A stretch of 64,000 bases of DNA from Kocuria turfanensis (GCF_001580365.1 NZ_CP014480.1:2696961-2760960), one strand, 5' to 3'. Counted from the stretch's first letter, positions 1-9,904 are shown. Made by a program: numbers and translations. The notes: generated from the sequence alone by a model not told the origin.

Positions 1-87
1 GCGGGGGCCCGCCGGCGGCGGGGCCGTGGGGCGGGTGCCCGTGCTGCCGGTGCTGTGGGGACGGGTGTCCGCAGGACGTGTGCTCAT
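1..87 (-). CDS. Carbohydrate ABC transporter permease, N-terminal fragment
   Basis: This is a 29-codon open frame that starts with ATG at 87 and runs off the left edge of the window. It begins four bases after the stop codon of the MalF-type permease upstream of it. The visible part (MSTRPADTRP..., rich in Thr, Pro and Arg) is only a cytoplasmic tail, so no domain can be seen. The call rests on position: in binding-protein, permease, permease operons the next gene is normally the MalG-type partner. The identity is therefore inference, although the reading frame and start look sound. Confidence 0.55.
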   Translation of the reverse strand, partial: MSTRPADTRPHSTGSTGTRPTAPPPAGPR

Positions 88-91
88 GGGG

Positions 92-1000
92 CTACGCACC
101 TTCCGCCTGGCTCTCCATCTTGTCGGCCCCGGTGAGCCGTTGCAGGCCGAGGGCGAGCGTGAGCCCCACGGCGACGAGGATGACCGCCAGGACACTGGCC
201 TCGCCCATCTGGTTGCTGCGGAAACCGGTCAGGTACATGTCCAGGGGCAGGATCCGGGTCGCGGTGCCCGGTCCGCCGCCGGTGAGGCTGAAGACCAGGT
301 CGAAGTAGGTCAGCGACCCGACCAGCATCAGCGTCGAGGACGTGACGATCGTGTACTTCAGCTGCGGGAGCGTGATCGAGAAGAACTTCCGCACGGTCCC
401 GGCGCCGTCGAGCGTGGCGGCCTCGTACATGCTCTGCGGGATCTGCCGCACGCCCGCCTGGTAGAGCAGCGAGTGGAACGGGATGAACGACCAGGAGATG
501 ACGACCACGACCACGTAGAACGCCAGGTCCGGCCGGCCGAGCCAGTCCTGCCGGAGCACGGCCGCGTCGAAGGCCTGGGACAGCCCGAAGTTCGGGTCCA
601 GCAGGGCCTTGAAGGCGATGCCGATCGCGGCGGCCGAGAAGAGCATCGGCAGGAAGTACAGCACCGAGAGGAACTCGCGGTAGCGCTGGTGACCGGCCAT
701 GAACACCCCGAGCAGCAGGCTCAGCGGGAACTGGACGGCGTAGCTGAGCAGGGTCAGCTTCACGGTCAGCCACATCGCCTGGCGCGAGACCGGGTTCTCG
801 AGCACCGACACCCAGTTCCCGCCCCCCGCCCACTGCGGCGTGCCGAGCCCGTCCCACTGCATGAAGGACAGCACCAGCACGCCCAGCAGCGGGCCGATCG
901 AGAAGATGCCGAAGAAGGCCAGGGCGGGGGCCAGCAGCCAGTTGCTGGGTCCCGCGCCCGCCCGGGCCCTGCGCCGGGCGGGCGCGCGCAGGAGCATCAC
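92..1000 (-). CDS. Sugar ABC transporter permease (MalF/UgpA type)
   Basis: This integral membrane subunit of a binding-protein-dependent sugar importer has 302 residues, the usual length for the family. A basic N-terminal tail is followed by a first membrane helix at about residues 22-46 and five further hydrophobic segments. The EAA loop that docks the ATPase is visible at about residues 193-213 (YEAATLDGAG...). The GTG start overlaps the TGA of the binding-protein gene (GTGA); an ATG one codon later would also work. It is the second gene of a leftward operon and is followed by a probable second permease. No ATPase gene lies nearby, so it may share the MsmK/UgpC-type ATPase at 32849-33988 or use one outside the window. 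The substrate is unknown. Confidence 0.9.
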   Translation of the reverse strand: MMLLRAPARRRARAGAGPSNWLLAPALAFFGIFSIGPLLGVLVLSFMQWDGLGTPQWAGGGNWVSVLENPVSRQAMWLTVKLTLLSYAVQFPLSLLLGVFMAGHQRYREFLSVLYFLPMLFSAAAIGIAFKALLDPNFGLSQAFDAAVLRQDWLGRPDLAFYVVVVVISWSFIPFHSLLYQAGVRQIPQSMYEAATLDGAGTVRKFFSITLPQLKYTIVTSSTLMLVGSLTYFDLVFSLTGGGPGTATRILPLDMYLTGFRSNQMGEASVLAVILVAVGLTLALGLQRLTGADKMESQAEGA

Positions 1001-2331
1001 AGCGTCCCGTTCATCGCGGTCTGGAACTGCTCGGGGGTCATCTCACCGGCGAAGACCTGGCTGAGGTTGGTCAGCAGGGCCTGGCCCTGGTCGGCCGGTA
1101 GCGCCTGGTCCCAGGAGAGCTGGAAGTGCGGCGCGTCCTGGACCATCGAGTAGGCGAAGTCGAGGTACTCCGGGTGCTCGGTCTCGGCGATCTTGTCCTC
1201 CACGCCGTCCACCGCCGGGATCAGGCCGGCGTCGAAGAGCGTGTCGACGGCCGTGTCGTCGAGGTTCGTCTGCTCGAGGTACTCGAAGGCCGTCTGCTGC
1301 TCCTCCTCGCTGGCGTCCGCGGACACGGCCCAGAAGTTCGCGGGGTTGCCCACGATGTTCTGCGGGTCGCCCTGTCCGCCCTCGATCTCGGGGAAGGTGG
1401 TGTAGCCGAGGTTCCCCTCCGCGGTCCACTCCGGGGCGTCGGTGAGGAAGCTGGAGTACACCCAGCTGCCGTGCAGCATCATGGCCGCCTGGTCGGTGTG
1501 CACCAGGGCGACGTCGGCGCCCGCGTCGGCCACCACCGAGCCGTAGGCGTCGCCGAAGCCGCCGGCGTCCACGAGCTCCTGGATCTTCTCGAGCGCCTCC
1601 GTGATCGCGGGGTCGGACCAGGCGTTCTCCTCGCCGTCCACGATCGCCTGGAAGACCTCCGGGCCGCCGATCCGGTCGGTGAGGTACTGGATCCACATCA
1701 GGTAGGGCCACTGGCTGGAGCCGGCCACGGAGATCGGCGTGACGCCCTCGGCCTTGAAGGCCTCCACGGCGTCCAGCATCTCCTCCCACGTGGTGGGCAC
1801 CTTCACCCCGGCCTGCTCGAAGAGCTTGGTGTTGTAGTACAGGATCACCGGCTGGGTGTTGTTGTTCGGGACCGCGTAGAGCTTCCCGTCCACCGTGCCG
1901 GTCTCCAGGACGGAGTCGAGTGCGCGCTCCTCCATGCCCGGGATCTTGCCGGTCAGCTCCACCACGTTGCCGTTCTCCACGTAGCTCTCGAGGTTGTCCC
2001 CGCCCCAGTTGTAGATCAGGGTCGGGGCGTTGCCGGAGCCCACGCTGGTGCGGATCTTCTCCTTGAAGGCGTCGTTGGCGAAGTACTCGGCGGTGATCGG
2101 CTCCTCGGCGTGGGCGTCGTTCCACTCCTGGAAGGAGGTGCGGAAGGTCTCCTCCGCGCCGCCGGTGAGGGTCCAGGCGGTGGCGCCGTCGGCCTGGCCC
2201 GGCTGCGCGCCGCCGCCGCACCCGGCCAGGGTCAGGGCCGCGGCGCCCACGAGCGCGATGCGGGACAGCGACCGCCGGGAGAAGGGCGTCCACAGGGCGG
2301 GGGCGGGGCGGCGGGTGCGGTCGGTGGTCAT
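997..2331 (-). CDS. Extracellular sugar-binding lipoprotein of ABC importer
   Basis: This solute-binding protein of the carbohydrate uptake type-1 family would capture a sugar outside the membrane and deliver it to the permeases that follow. With the ATG at 2331 it has 444 residues: an Arg-rich n-region, a hydrophobic stretch and a lipobox LAGC with the lipidated Cys at about residue 38. I chose 2331 because GAGGAG lies just upstream and the lipoprotein signal begins there. The frame stays open to 2625, but that extension crosses the promoter and operator. The mature part has family features such as a YNWGG strand and the long helical C-lobe. The gene diverges from a LacI gene with LacI-type palindromes in between, so induction by its own substrate is likely. 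Confidence 0.92.
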   Translation of the reverse strand: MTTDRTRRPAPALWTPFSRRSLSRIALVGAAALTLAGCGGGAQPGQADGATAWTLTGGAEETFRTSFQEWNDAHAEEPITAEYFANDAFKEKIRTSVGSGNAPTLIYNWGGDNLESYVENGNVVELTGKIPGMEERALDSVLETGTVDGKLYAVPNNNTQPVILYYNTKLFEQAGVKVPTTWEEMLDAVEAFKAEGVTPISVAGSSQWPYLMWIQYLTDRIGGPEVFQAIVDGEENAWSDPAITEALEKIQELVDAGGFGDAYGSVVADAGADVALVHTDQAAMMLHGSWVYSSFLTDAPEWTAEGNLGYTTFPEIEGGQGDPQNIVGNPANFWAVSADASEEEQQTAFEYLEQTNLDDTAVDTLFDAGLIPAVDGVEDKIAETEHPEYLDFAYSMVQDAPHFQLSWDQALPADQGQALLTNLSQVFAGEMTPEQFQTAMNGTL

Positions 2332-2366
2332 GGCGTGCTCCTCAGCGTCGAGTGATGCCTTGCGCT

Positions 2367-2382
2367 TACGAAACTTTTCGTA
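2367..2382. promoter_or_regulatory. LacI-type operator 1 upstream of the sugar-binding protein gene
   Basis: TACGAAACTTTTCGTA is an inverted repeat of two 7-base arms around CT. It lies 36 bases before the binding-protein start and just downstream of its predicted promoter, a position suited to repression. The arms resemble the palindrome at 2468-2479, so both are probably bound by the LacI protein encoded at 2525. Confidence 0.7.
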
Positions 2383-2400
2383 TAGCGTTTCGTTGCGAGA

Positions 2401-2430
2401 AGGGTAAGTGGCGCGTTTCACAGCCGTCAA
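2401..2430 (-). promoter_or_regulatory. Promoter for the sugar ABC operon
   Basis: On the minus strand TTGACG (2430-2425) is followed after 18 bases by TACCCT (2406-2401). This fits the -35 and TAnnnT-type -10 seen at other promoters in the window. It points leftward to the binding-protein gene. Confidence 0.55.
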
Positions 2431-2467
2431 GCCCTTACTGTGAGCGAGACCACTACATGTGACGTAA

Positions 2468-2479
2468 CGAAACGTTTCG
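2468..2479. promoter_or_regulatory. LacI-type operator 2 upstream of the LacI gene
   Basis: CGAAACGTTTCG is a perfect 12-base palindrome with the central CG typical of LacI-family sites. It sits 46 bases before the LacI start and about 90 bases from operator 1. The pair could allow autoregulation and looping. Confidence 0.72.
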
Positions 2480-2524
2480 CCGCGCACCGGCAGGGTGCCC
2501 GACGTCCGAGGAGGCCGGCCCGAC

Positions 2525-3541
2525 ATGAAGAGAACGACGCTGAGCGAGGTGGCGGCGCAGGCCGGCGTGTCCAAGGGCACCGTCTCGAAGGTGCTCAACG
2601 GGCGCCCCGACGTCGGGGAGGACACCCGGGAGAAGGTCCGGGCCGCGGCCGCGGTGCTGGGCTACACGGGCTCCGCCGCGCGGCGCCCCCGCCCGGCGAT
2701 CGTGCTGGTGTTCGACACCCTGGAGAGCAACTACTCGCTGCAGGTCATGGCCGGTGCCGTGGACGCCTGCGGCCGCGCCGACGCCGACCTGCTGCTGAAC
2801 ACCCTGCCCGCCCTGGAGCAGGGCGACCTCCCGCCCTTCTCCGACGACTGGTTCGCGGTCTGCGGCCGGAGGGGCGAGACGGCGGTCGTGGCCGTGACCA
2901 CGCCGCTGACCGCGGAGCAGGTGGCGGCGGCGGCCCACGCGCAGGTCCCGCTGGTGGCCATCGACCCCGTCAACAGCCTGCCCTCCACGGTGCCGAGCAT
3001 CGGCTCCACGAACTGGGCCGGCGGCTACGCGGCCACCACGCACCTGGCCGAGCTCGGGCACCGCCGGATCGGCCACCTCGCCGGCGCGGGCGGGTCGGTC
3101 CCGGCGCGCGAGCGCCTGGCCGGGTACCGCAGCGCCCTGGAGAGCGCGGAGCTCCCGCGCGACCCCCGGCTCGTGGCGGGGGACGGCTTCAGCTACGAGG
3201 CCGGCTTCGACGCCGCCCAGCAGCTGCTGGAGCTCGAGGACCCGCCGACCGCGCTGTTCGCGGCCTCCGACGAGGCCGCGCTGGGCGCGTTCGAGGCGGC
3301 GCGGCAGGCGTCCCTGCGGGTGCCCGAGGACCTGAGCGTCGTGGGCTTCGACGACACGCTGATCGCCCGCTGGGCCTCCCCGAAGCTGACCACGGTGCGC
3401 CAGCCCCTGCACGCCATGGGGGAGATGGCGGTCGAGCAGGCGCTCGCCCTGCTGGCCGGCGGGTCCCGCCGCACGCACCCGCTCCAGCTGCAGACCTCGC
3501 TGGTCGAGCGCTCCTCGACCGCCCCGCCCCGCCCGGCCTGA
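2525..3541 (+). CDS. LacI-family transcriptional regulator (sugar ABC operon)
   Basis: This 338-residue repressor has an N-terminal helix-turn-helix (LSEVAAQAGVSKGTVSKVLN, about residues 5-24) followed by a periplasmic-binding-protein-like sensor domain that ends with the usual FDDTLIARWASPKLTTV segment. ATG at 2525 is preceded by GAGGAGG and begins right at the DNA-binding domain; an upstream start in the same frame would add a meaningless extension. It diverges from the sugar ABC genes, and two LacI-type palindromes lie in the gap. The simplest reading is a local repressor relieved by the imported sugar. It converges with the MFS gene, leaving only four bases between the stop codons. Confidence 0.92.
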   Translation: MKRTTLSEVAAQAGVSKGTVSKVLNGRPDVGEDTREKVRAAAAVLGYTGSAARRPRPAIVLVFDTLESNYSLQVMAGAVDACGRADADLLLNTLPALEQGDLPPFSDDWFAVCGRRGETAVVAVTTPLTAEQVAAAAHAQVPLVAIDPVNSLPSTVPSIGSTNWAGGYAATTHLAELGHRRIGHLAGAGGSVPARERLAGYRSALESAELPRDPRLVAGDGFSYEAGFDAAQQLLELEDPPTALFAASDEAALGAFEAARQASLRVPEDLSVVGFDDTLIARWASPKLTTVRQPLHAMGEMAVEQALALLAGGSRRTHPLQLQTSLVERSSTAPPRPA

Positions 3542-3545
3542 GCGC

Positions 3546-4775
3546 TCAGCGCTCCTGCACCGAGCGGTCCCGCCCGGCCTGCCAGCCGAAGACCGCGGCG
3601 AGGGCGCCGACCACGGCGAACATGACGCCGGCGGCGGCGAAGCCGCCGGTGGCGTGCAGCAGCTGCCCGACCAGGAAGGTGCCCGAGGAGCCCAGGCCGT
3701 AGCCCACGCCCTGCATCATCCCGGACAGCCGCACGGCCATGGCGGCGCTGCGGGTGCGCAGGGCGATCATGGTCAGGGCCACGGCGGTCAGCGCGCCCTG
3801 GCCCAGCCCCAGCAGCCCGGTCCAGACCCAGATCAGCTGGAGGGGGCCGAAGATCGAGAGCACGAACCCGCCGCCGGCCATCAGCGCCACCACGGCGTTG
3901 AGGACCCGCTGGTCGGCCAGGCGCACCGCCAGGGCCGGGGCGAACAGGGAGCCGGTCATCTGCAGCAGGATGGACACCGCCACGATCACCCCCGCGGTGG
4001 CCCCGTCGACCCCCCGGTCGCGCAGGATGGGAGCGAGCCAGGCGAAGACGCTGAAGGACATCATCGCCTGGAAGACCATGAACCCGGTGATCTGCCAGGC
4101 CACCGGCGACCGCCAGGGGCTGTTCCCGCCACCGCCCCCGGCCGGGGCCGCCGGCGCGGGGCTGCGGTGCCGGGCCGCCACCGGGAGCAGGAGCAGGACC
4201 ACCAGCGCGGCCGGTGCCGCCCACCCGGCCAGGCCCGCCCGCCAGGAGCCCGTGGCCTGGAACAGCGGGTAGGTCAGCCCCGCCCCGAGCGCGGCGGAGG
4301 CGGCGATGGCGGTGGTGTAGAGCCCGCTCATCAGCCCGAGGCGGTGGGTGAAGTCCCGCTTCACGATCGAGGGCAGCAGCACGTTGCCCACCGCGATCGC
4401 CGCCCCGCACGCCAGGGTCCCGGCCAGCAGCAGCGGCACGGTGGCGCCCGCGGGCAGGGGCAGCCCGCGGGCGGCCAGCCCGGCGGCGAGCAGGACCATC
4501 GCGCCCAGCAGCACGGTCTCCGCCCCGTACCGGCGGGCCAGCCGCGGGGCGAGCGGGGCGAACACCCCCAGCAGCGTCACCGGGGCCGTGGTCAGCACGG
4601 TCACCGCCCAGGAGGGCAGGCCGGCCGCGGCGGTGATCTCCGGCAGGATCGCGGAGAAGCTGGAGAAGACGGTGCGCAGGTTCAGCCCCACCAGCACCAC
4701 GCAGACCCCCAGGTAGACCAGGGCCCGGCGCGAGGTCGAAGCGGGAGCCTGCTGCACGGCGGGCGGGGTGGGCAC
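3546..4775 (-). CDS. MFS transporter (CynX/NimT-like)
   Basis: This major facilitator has 409 residues and about twelve hydrophobic segments. The first, starting around residue 15, carries NLRTVFSSFSAILPEI, a pattern typical of the cyanate/nitroimidazole (CynX/NimT) subgroup. I placed the start at GTG 4775 because GAGGAGA lies just upstream and membrane segment 1 begins soon after. An ATG further upstream (4898) would add an uncharged, low-information extension. The gene stands alone between the LacI gene and the AEC transporter. The substrate cannot be told from sequence; efflux of a small organic compound is the family's common role. Confidence 0.85.
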   Translation of the reverse strand: MPTPPAVQQAPASTSRRALVYLGVCVVLVGLNLRTVFSSFSAILPEITAAAGLPSWAVTVLTTAPVTLLGVFAPLAPRLARRYGAETVLLGAMVLLAAGLAARGLPLPAGATVPLLLAGTLACGAAIAVGNVLLPSIVKRDFTHRLGLMSGLYTTAIAASAALGAGLTYPLFQATGSWRAGLAGWAAPAALVVLLLLPVAARHRSPAPAAPAGGGGGNSPWRSPVAWQITGFMVFQAMMSFSVFAWLAPILRDRGVDGATAGVIVAVSILLQMTGSLFAPALAVRLADQRVLNAVVALMAGGGFVLSIFGPLQLIWVWTGLLGLGQGALTAVALTMIALRTRSAAMAVRLSGMMQGVGYGLGSSGTFLVGQLLHATGGFAAAGVMFAVVGALAAVFGWQAGRDRSVQER

Positions 4776-4902
4776 GGGGCGGTCTCCTCGGGAATCGGGG
4801 GCTGACCCGGCGCCACGAGGCCCGGGCCGGGTCCCAGGGTACGACGAAAACCGCCGGCCCCCGTGTGCTCCCGGCCACCCCCGCCGGGGCGGATCCACGG
4901 CG

Positions 4903-5886
4903 TCAGCGCAGCAGCAGGCCGGCCAGGAGGACGGCCGGAAAGGACAGGAACGAGCTGAGCAGGATGATGTCGCGCCCCGCGTTGGAGGGCATCCGGAACT
5001 GGGACGAGAACAGGAACACGTTCTGCGCCGTGGGCAGCGCCGCCATGACGACGACCCCCAGCAGCTCGGTGGCGCCCAGGCCGAAGCCGAAGCGGGCGAT
5101 CCCCCACGCCACGACCGGCATGAGCACCACCTTGACGAGCGTTCCCCCGATCACGTCCGGCACCAGCGCACGGTTGCGGAACGGGCGCTGCCCGTGCAGG
5201 CCCATGCCGAACAGCAGGAGCAGCAGCGGGACGGACGCCTCCCCGAGCATCTCCAGGGGGACCCAGAGCACCTCGGGAACCGCCGGCCCGGTGGCGGAGA
5301 GCACCACCCCCAGCGCGGTGCCGACCGTCACCGGATTGGCGACCGAGCGCAGGATCGTGCGCCCGGCGGACGCGCCGGTCCGGGACGGGGCCGGTGTCCT
5401 GGTGGCCGTGGCCGCGCCCGGGCCGGCGCGCCGGGACGGGCGGGCGACCCAGGAGAACACGAGCAGGTAGAGCGGGGCGATCACGAGCAGCTGGGCGAGC
5501 AGGACCGAGACCACGGGGGCGGCGCTGCCCACCGCGTAGAGGGCGACGGGCAGCCCGATGTTCCCGGCGTTGACGTAGGAGGAGGCCATCGCCCCGACCG
5601 CCGTGCGCGCCGCGCCACGGCGCAGCACCGCGGCGCTGTACAGCGCGAAGACCGCCCCCGCCACCGCTGCGGTGGCGAGGGCGATCGGGGTGTAGACCCC
5701 CAGCACGGCCCGCAGGTCGGTGCCCGCGACGAGCACCAGCATCAGGGCCGGGTTGGTGAGGTAGTAGACGACGGGGGTGAGGCCCGCCCGCATGGCGCGG
5801 GCCTCACCGGGCAGCAGCGCGGAGGTGGCGAAGCCGAGCAGCGCGATCACGGCGACCACGCCGAAGCCCAGCAGCACCCCCGTCAT
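4903..5886 (-). CDS. AEC-family transporter (auxin efflux carrier type)
   Basis: The 327-residue protein has two groups of about five membrane helices joined by a hydrophilic, Ala/Arg-rich linker near residues 140-165, as expected for the AEC family. These proteins are secondary carriers for organic acids such as malate or malonate. The start is supported by GGGAGAGGA upstream. It lies 19 bases downstream of gudD on the same strand, so it may be read through from the glucarate operon and move a dicarboxylate linked to that pathway. That link is inference from position only. Confidence 0.85.
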   Translation of the reverse strand: MTGVLLGFGVVAVIALLGFATSALLPGEARAMRAGLTPVVYYLTNPALMLVLVAGTDLRAVLGVYTPIALATAAVAGAVFALYSAAVLRRGAARTAVGAMASSYVNAGNIGLPVALYAVGSAAPVVSVLLAQLLVIAPLYLLVFSWVARPSRRAGPGAATATRTPAPSRTGASAGRTILRSVANPVTVGTALGVVLSATGPAVPEVLWVPLEMLGEASVPLLLLLFGMGLHGQRPFRNRALVPDVIGGTLVKVVLMPVVAWGIARFGFGLGATELLGVVVMAALPTAQNVFLFSSQFRMPSNAGRDIILLSSFLSFPAVLLAGLLLR

Positions 5887-5905
5887 CCGGTCCTCTCCCG
5901 TTCGG

Positions 5906-7234
5906 TCAGCGGACCAGGCAGGGTCGCTTGGGGTCGAAGCTCCAGCCCTCGATCAGGTACTGCATGGCCGCGGCGTCGTCGCGGGCGCCCAGCCCGTGCT
6001 CGAGGTAGAGCTCGTGCGCCGCCGCCAGGCGCTCGCGGTCCAGCGCCACGCCGAGCCCCGGGGTGGCCGGGACCTCGATCGCACCGTCGCGGATGCGCAG
6101 CGGCTCCTGGGTGAGCCCCTGGCCGTCCTGCCAGATCCAGTGGGTGTCCAGCGCGGTGATCTCCCCGGGGGCCGCCGCGCCCACGTGGGTGAACATGGCC
6201 AGCGAGATGTCGAAGTGGTTGTTCGAGTGCGAGCCCCACGTCAGGCCGAACTCGTGGCACAGCTGCGCCACGCGCACGGACCCGGCCATCGTCCAGAAGT
6301 GCGGGTCGGCCAGGGGGATGTCCACGGCGTTGGACCGCACCGCGTGGGACATCTCGCGCCAGTCGGTGGCGATCATGTTCGTGGCCGTCCGCAGCCCCGT
6401 GGCCCGCCGGAACTCCGCCATCACCTCACGGCCCGAGAACCGGCCCTCGGCCCCGCACGGGTCCTCCGCGTAGGCGACGACGCCCTGCATCCGCCGGCCC
6501 AGCCGGACCGCCTCCTCCAGGAGCCAGCCGCCGTTGGAGTCCAGGGTCACCCGCGCCTCGGGGAAGCGCTCCTTGATCGCGGTGACGGCGTCGACCTCCA
6601 CGTCCCCGGCCTGGACCCCGCCCTTGAGCTTGAAGTCCGTGAAGCCGTAGCGCTCCTTCGAGGCCTCGGCCAGGCGGACCACGGCCTCGGGGGTCATCGC
6701 CTCCTCCCGGCGCACCCGCGCCCAGGCGTCCGTGCCGTCCGGCTCCCGCAGGTAGGGCAGGTCCGTGCTGTCCGGGTCGCCCACGAAGAACAGGTATCCC
6801 AGCATCGGCACGGCGTCCCGCTGCCGGCCCTCCCCGAGCAGCTCCGCCACCGGAACGCCCAGGAACTGCCCGTGCAGGTCCAGCAGCGCCGACTCGATGC
6901 CGGTCACCGCGTGCACGGTGGTGCGCAGGTCGAAGGTCTGCAGCCCGCGGCCCCCGGCGTCGCGGCCGGCGAAGACGGTGGCGATCCGGCGCAGCAGGCT
7001 GCGGAACAGGGCCACCGGCTCCCCGGTGATCAGGGTCCCGGCCTCCTCGAGGGTGGCGCGGATCTTCTCCCCGCCGGGCACCTCGCCCAGGCCGGTCCGC
7101 CCGTCGGAGTCGGTGACGATCACGACGTTGCGGGTGAAGAAGGGCCCGTGGGCGCCGGAGAGGTTCAGCAGCATGGAGTCGTGCCCGGCGACCGGCACGA
7201 CCTCCACCCGGGCGATGGTGGGCTGGGTGCTCAT
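5906..7234 (-). CDS. gudD: Glucarate dehydratase
   Basis: This enolase-superfamily enzyme converts D-glucarate (and commonly L-idarate) to 5-keto-4-deoxyglucarate in the cytoplasm. The 442 residues match the family length. The catalytic set of the glucarate dehydratase subgroup is visible: KLK at K202/K204, metal ligands D232 (LDSNG), E257 (AEDPCG) and N286, and the D310/H336 dyad (HSNNHFD). ATG at 7234 overlaps the stop of the preceding dehydrogenase gene (ATGA), so translation is probably coupled. The next two enzymes of the pathway, KdgD and the semialdehyde dehydrogenase, are encoded just upstream in the same operon, which makes the assignment firm. Confidence 0.96.
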   Translation of the reverse strand: MSTQPTIARVEVVPVAGHDSMLLNLSGAHGPFFTRNVVIVTDSDGRTGLGEVPGGEKIRATLEEAGTLITGEPVALFRSLLRRIATVFAGRDAGGRGLQTFDLRTTVHAVTGIESALLDLHGQFLGVPVAELLGEGRQRDAVPMLGYLFFVGDPDSTDLPYLREPDGTDAWARVRREEAMTPEAVVRLAEASKERYGFTDFKLKGGVQAGDVEVDAVTAIKERFPEARVTLDSNGGWLLEEAVRLGRRMQGVVAYAEDPCGAEGRFSGREVMAEFRRATGLRTATNMIATDWREMSHAVRSNAVDIPLADPHFWTMAGSVRVAQLCHEFGLTWGSHSNNHFDISLAMFTHVGAAAPGEITALDTHWIWQDGQGLTQEPLRIRDGAIEVPATPGLGVALDRERLAAAHELYLEHGLGARDDAAAMQYLIEGWSFDPKRPCLVR

Positions 7235-8856
7235 GCCTGGTCTCCCGCGGAGTTCCCGGCCAGCTGGATGCGGCCGTCGACGCGCCGGTTGAGGTGCCAG
7301 GGGTTGGCGGCCTGCACCGGGGCGGGCAGCAGGGCGTCGGGGATGTTCTGGTAGGCCACCGGGCGCAGGAAGCGCTCGATCGCCAGCGTGCCCACGGAGG
7401 TGGTCCGGGAGTCGGAGGTCGCCGGGAACGGGCCGCCGTGGACCATGGCGTCCCCGACGTCCACGCCGGTCGGCCAGCCGTTGGCGAGGATCCGCCCGAC
7501 CTTGCGCTCGAGCACCGGCAGCAGCGGGGCGGCGGTGTCGAAGTCCTCCTCGGACAGGAACAGGCTGGCGGTGAGCTGGCCCTCCATCCGGGCGGCCGCC
7601 GTCACCAGCTCCTCGGCGGAGCCATAGCGGATCACCAGGGAGGAGGCGCCGAAGATCTCCTCCTGCAGCACGGGGTTGGTCAGGAAGGTGGGGACTCCCG
7701 TGCCGAAGACCACCGGCGCCGGGGCGTTCTCGGTGGCGCCCTCCCGGCCCCGGGCCACGACCTCGACGCCGTCCTGGGCGGCCAGGGCGTCGATGCCCTC
7801 CCGGCAGGAGCGGGCGATGCCGGGGGTGAGCATGGTCGCGCCCTCGGCGTCGGCCAGCGCCCGGTCCACGGCGGCGAGGAAGGCGTCCCCGGCGGCTCCG
7901 GCGGGGACGAACAGCAGCCCCGGGTTGGTGCACAGCTGCCCGGAGGAGCCGGTGAGGGAGGTGACGTAGGCGCGGGCGAACTCGTCGGCGTCGCCGCGCA
8001 GCGCGGAGTCGAAGAGGAACACCGGGTTGATGGAGCTCATCTCCGCGTAGACGGGGATCGGCTCCGGGCGGGCGGCGGCCGTGGCCATCAGCGCGGTGCC
8101 CGCACCGCGGGAGCCGGTGAAGCCGATGGCCTTGACGGCGGGGTCCCTGGCCAGGGCCTGGCCGATGCTCGCGCCCGGGCCGTAGACCAGGGAGAACACC
8201 CCGGGGTGCAGCCCGCACTCGGCCACGGCGTCGGTGAGGGCGCGACCGACGAGCTCCCCGGTGCCCGGGTGGGCGTTGTGCGCCTTGAAGACCACCGGGC
8301 AGCCGGCGGCCAGCGCCGAGGCGGTGTCCCCGCCGGCGGTGGAGAAGGCGAAGGGGAAGTTGCTGGCGCCGAAGACGGCCACCGGGCCGAGGGGGACCTT
8401 GCGCTGGCGCAGGTCCGGGCGCGGCAGCGGGGTGCGCTCCGGCAGGGCCGGCTCGATGCGCACGCCCCGGTGGTCGCCCTGGCGCACGACGGACGCGAAC
8501 AGCCGCAGCTGCCCGGTGGTGCGGGCCAGCTCGCCCTGCAGGCGCGGCACCGGCAGCCCGGTCTCGGTCGAGGCGCGCTCGACGAGCTCCGGGCCGACGG
8601 CCTCGATGTTGGCGGCGATCGTCTCCAGGAAGGTGGCGTGGGTCTGCGGGTCGAGGGTGCTGAAGGACGCGACGGCCTCCTCGGCGGCCGCGGTGGCCTC
8701 GGCGAGCTGGTCCTCGCTGATCAGCGAGTACTCGGGCTCGAGCTCGCCGTTGGTCGCGGGGTCGATGCCGCGGGTGGTGCCGTTGGTGCCGACGACCTGA
8801 CGGCCGGCGATGATGGAGTGGCCGGAGAGGGCGGTGGTCTGGGTGCTCACGGACAT
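7231..8856 (-). CDS. 2,5-dioxovalerate (2-oxoglutarate semialdehyde) dehydrogenase
   Basis: This NAD(P)-dependent aldehyde dehydrogenase should oxidise 2-oxoglutarate semialdehyde, the product of KdgD, to 2-oxoglutarate. It has 541 residues, longer than a standard aldehyde dehydrogenase but usual for the sugar-acid branch. The catalytic residues are visible: N166 ([10 protein letters not shown]), general base E272 (YAEMSS) and nucleophile C309 ([11 protein letters not shown]). GAAGGA precedes the ATG. It lies between kdgD and gudD and overlaps gudD by four bases, giving the complete oxidative glucarate route. Activity on related semialdehydes cannot be excluded. Confidence 0.94.
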   Translation of the reverse strand: MSVSTQTTALSGHSIIAGRQVVGTNGTTRGIDPATNGELEPEYSLISEDQLAEATAAAEEAVASFSTLDPQTHATFLETIAANIEAVGPELVERASTETGLPVPRLQGELARTTGQLRLFASVVRQGDHRGVRIEPALPERTPLPRPDLRQRKVPLGPVAVFGASNFPFAFSTAGGDTASALAAGCPVVFKAHNAHPGTGELVGRALTDAVAECGLHPGVFSLVYGPGASIGQALARDPAVKAIGFTGSRGAGTALMATAAARPEPIPVYAEMSSINPVFLFDSALRGDADEFARAYVTSLTGSSGQLCTNPGLLFVPAGAAGDAFLAAVDRALADAEGATMLTPGIARSCREGIDALAAQDGVEVVARGREGATENAPAPVVFGTGVPTFLTNPVLQEEIFGASSLVIRYGSAEELVTAAARMEGQLTASLFLSEEDFDTAAPLLPVLERKVGRILANGWPTGVDVGDAMVHGGPFPATSDSRTTSVGTLAIERFLRPVAYQNIPDALLPAPVQAANPWHLNRRVDGRIQLAGNSAGDQA

Positions 8857-8910
8857 GGGCTTCCTTCGCTGTCTGTGCTGCGGTCTGGTGGACGGGGCGC
8901 GCTCGGGGCG

Positions 8911-9858
8911 TCAGGCCCGCTGGAGGCTGCTGCCCCAGGTCGTGGCGCGGTTGGTCTCGATGAGGGCGGTGAGGTCGGCGAGGTCGGCCCCGGTGAGGTC
9001 CTGCAGCGGGGGGCGCACGCCGCCGGCGTCCCGGCCCACGGCCTTCAGCCCGCCCTTGATGATCGACACCCCGTAGCCCTTGGCCCGGTCGCGGATCTCC
9101 AGGTAGGGGAGCACGAAGTTCTTCAGCTTCTCCGTGACCGCCGCACGGTCCTGGGCGCGGACGTCGCGGTAGAACTCCAGGGCGAACTCGGGGACGAAGT
9201 TGTACATGGCCGAGGAGTAGGTGCTCATGCCCAGCTGCAGCAGCGGCAGGGCGAAGGTCTCGGCGGTCGGCAGACCGCCGAGGTAGAACAGCCGGTCGCC
9301 GTTGCGGGTGTAGACCTTGGTGAGGTGCTCGATGTCGCCGACGCCGTCCTTGAACCCGATGAAGTTCTCGTGGCGGTCGGCCAGCCGGGCGATGGTCTCG
9401 GCGGAGTAGATGGCGTTGGCACGGTTGTAGGCGATCACCGCCAGGTCGGTGGCCGCGCACACCGCGCTGGCGTGGGCGAGCAGGCCGTCCTGGTCGCACT
9501 CGGTGAGGTAGGGCGGCAGCAGCAGCAGGCCCTCGGCCCCGGCGGCGGCCGCGTCGGTGGCGTTGCACACGGCCTGGGCGGTGTTGCCGGCGGCGGGGGC
9601 GAGCACCGGCACGGTGGCCCCGACCTCCTCGACCGCGGCCCGCACCACGGTGGCGGTCTCCTCCGGGGTCAGGGAGAAGCCCTCCCCGGTGCCGCCGGCG
9701 GCGAAGAGCCCGGCCACCGGGTAGGAGGCCTGCCAGGCCAGGTGCTGCCGGTAGGCGTGCTCGTCGAAGAGCAGGTCGGCGTCGAACGCGGTCACCGGGA
9801 AGGACAGCAGGCCGTCCTTGAGCCGAGCGGCGAGTTCCTGGGGAGTGTGTCGGGCCAC
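8911..9858 (-). CDS. kdgD: 5-dehydro-4-deoxyglucarate dehydratase
   Basis: This class I aldolase-fold enzyme removes water and CO2 from 5-keto-4-deoxyglucarate, giving 2-oxoglutarate semialdehyde. The protein has 315 residues from the GTG at 9858. Diagnostic features are GGTGEG at about residues 55-60, the tyrosine of IAYNRANA (Y145) and the Schiff-base lysine K170 in GFKDGVGD. I chose GTG 9858 because GAAGGA lies upstream and the family begins at this point; a longer ATG version (9906) would run into the promoter. It is the first gene of the leftward glucarate operon. The same intermediate is produced by the talarate/galactarate dehydratase at 35546. Confidence 0.94.
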   Translation of the reverse strand: MARHTPQELAARLKDGLLSFPVTAFDADLLFDEHAYRQHLAWQASYPVAGLFAAGGTGEGFSLTPEETATVVRAAVEEVGATVPVLAPAAGNTAQAVCNATDAAAAGAEGLLLLPPYLTECDQDGLLAHASAVCAATDLAVIAYNRANAIYSAETIARLADRHENFIGFKDGVGDIEHLTKVYTRNGDRLFYLGGLPTAETFALPLLQLGMSTYSSAMYNFVPEFALEFYRDVRAQDRAAVTEKLKNFVLPYLEIRDRAKGYGVSIIKGGLKAVGRDAGGVRPPLQDLTGADLADLTALIETNRATTWGSSLQRA

Positions 9859-9904
9859 GGTCGTCGTCCTTCGTGTCAGGCGTGGGGCGGAATGCCCGGG
9901 AATC

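Noticed and set aside
2332..2625. N-terminal extension of the first sugar-binding protein
   Set aside because: The extension covers the promoter and operator, and a proper lipoprotein signal with GAGGAG starts at 2331.
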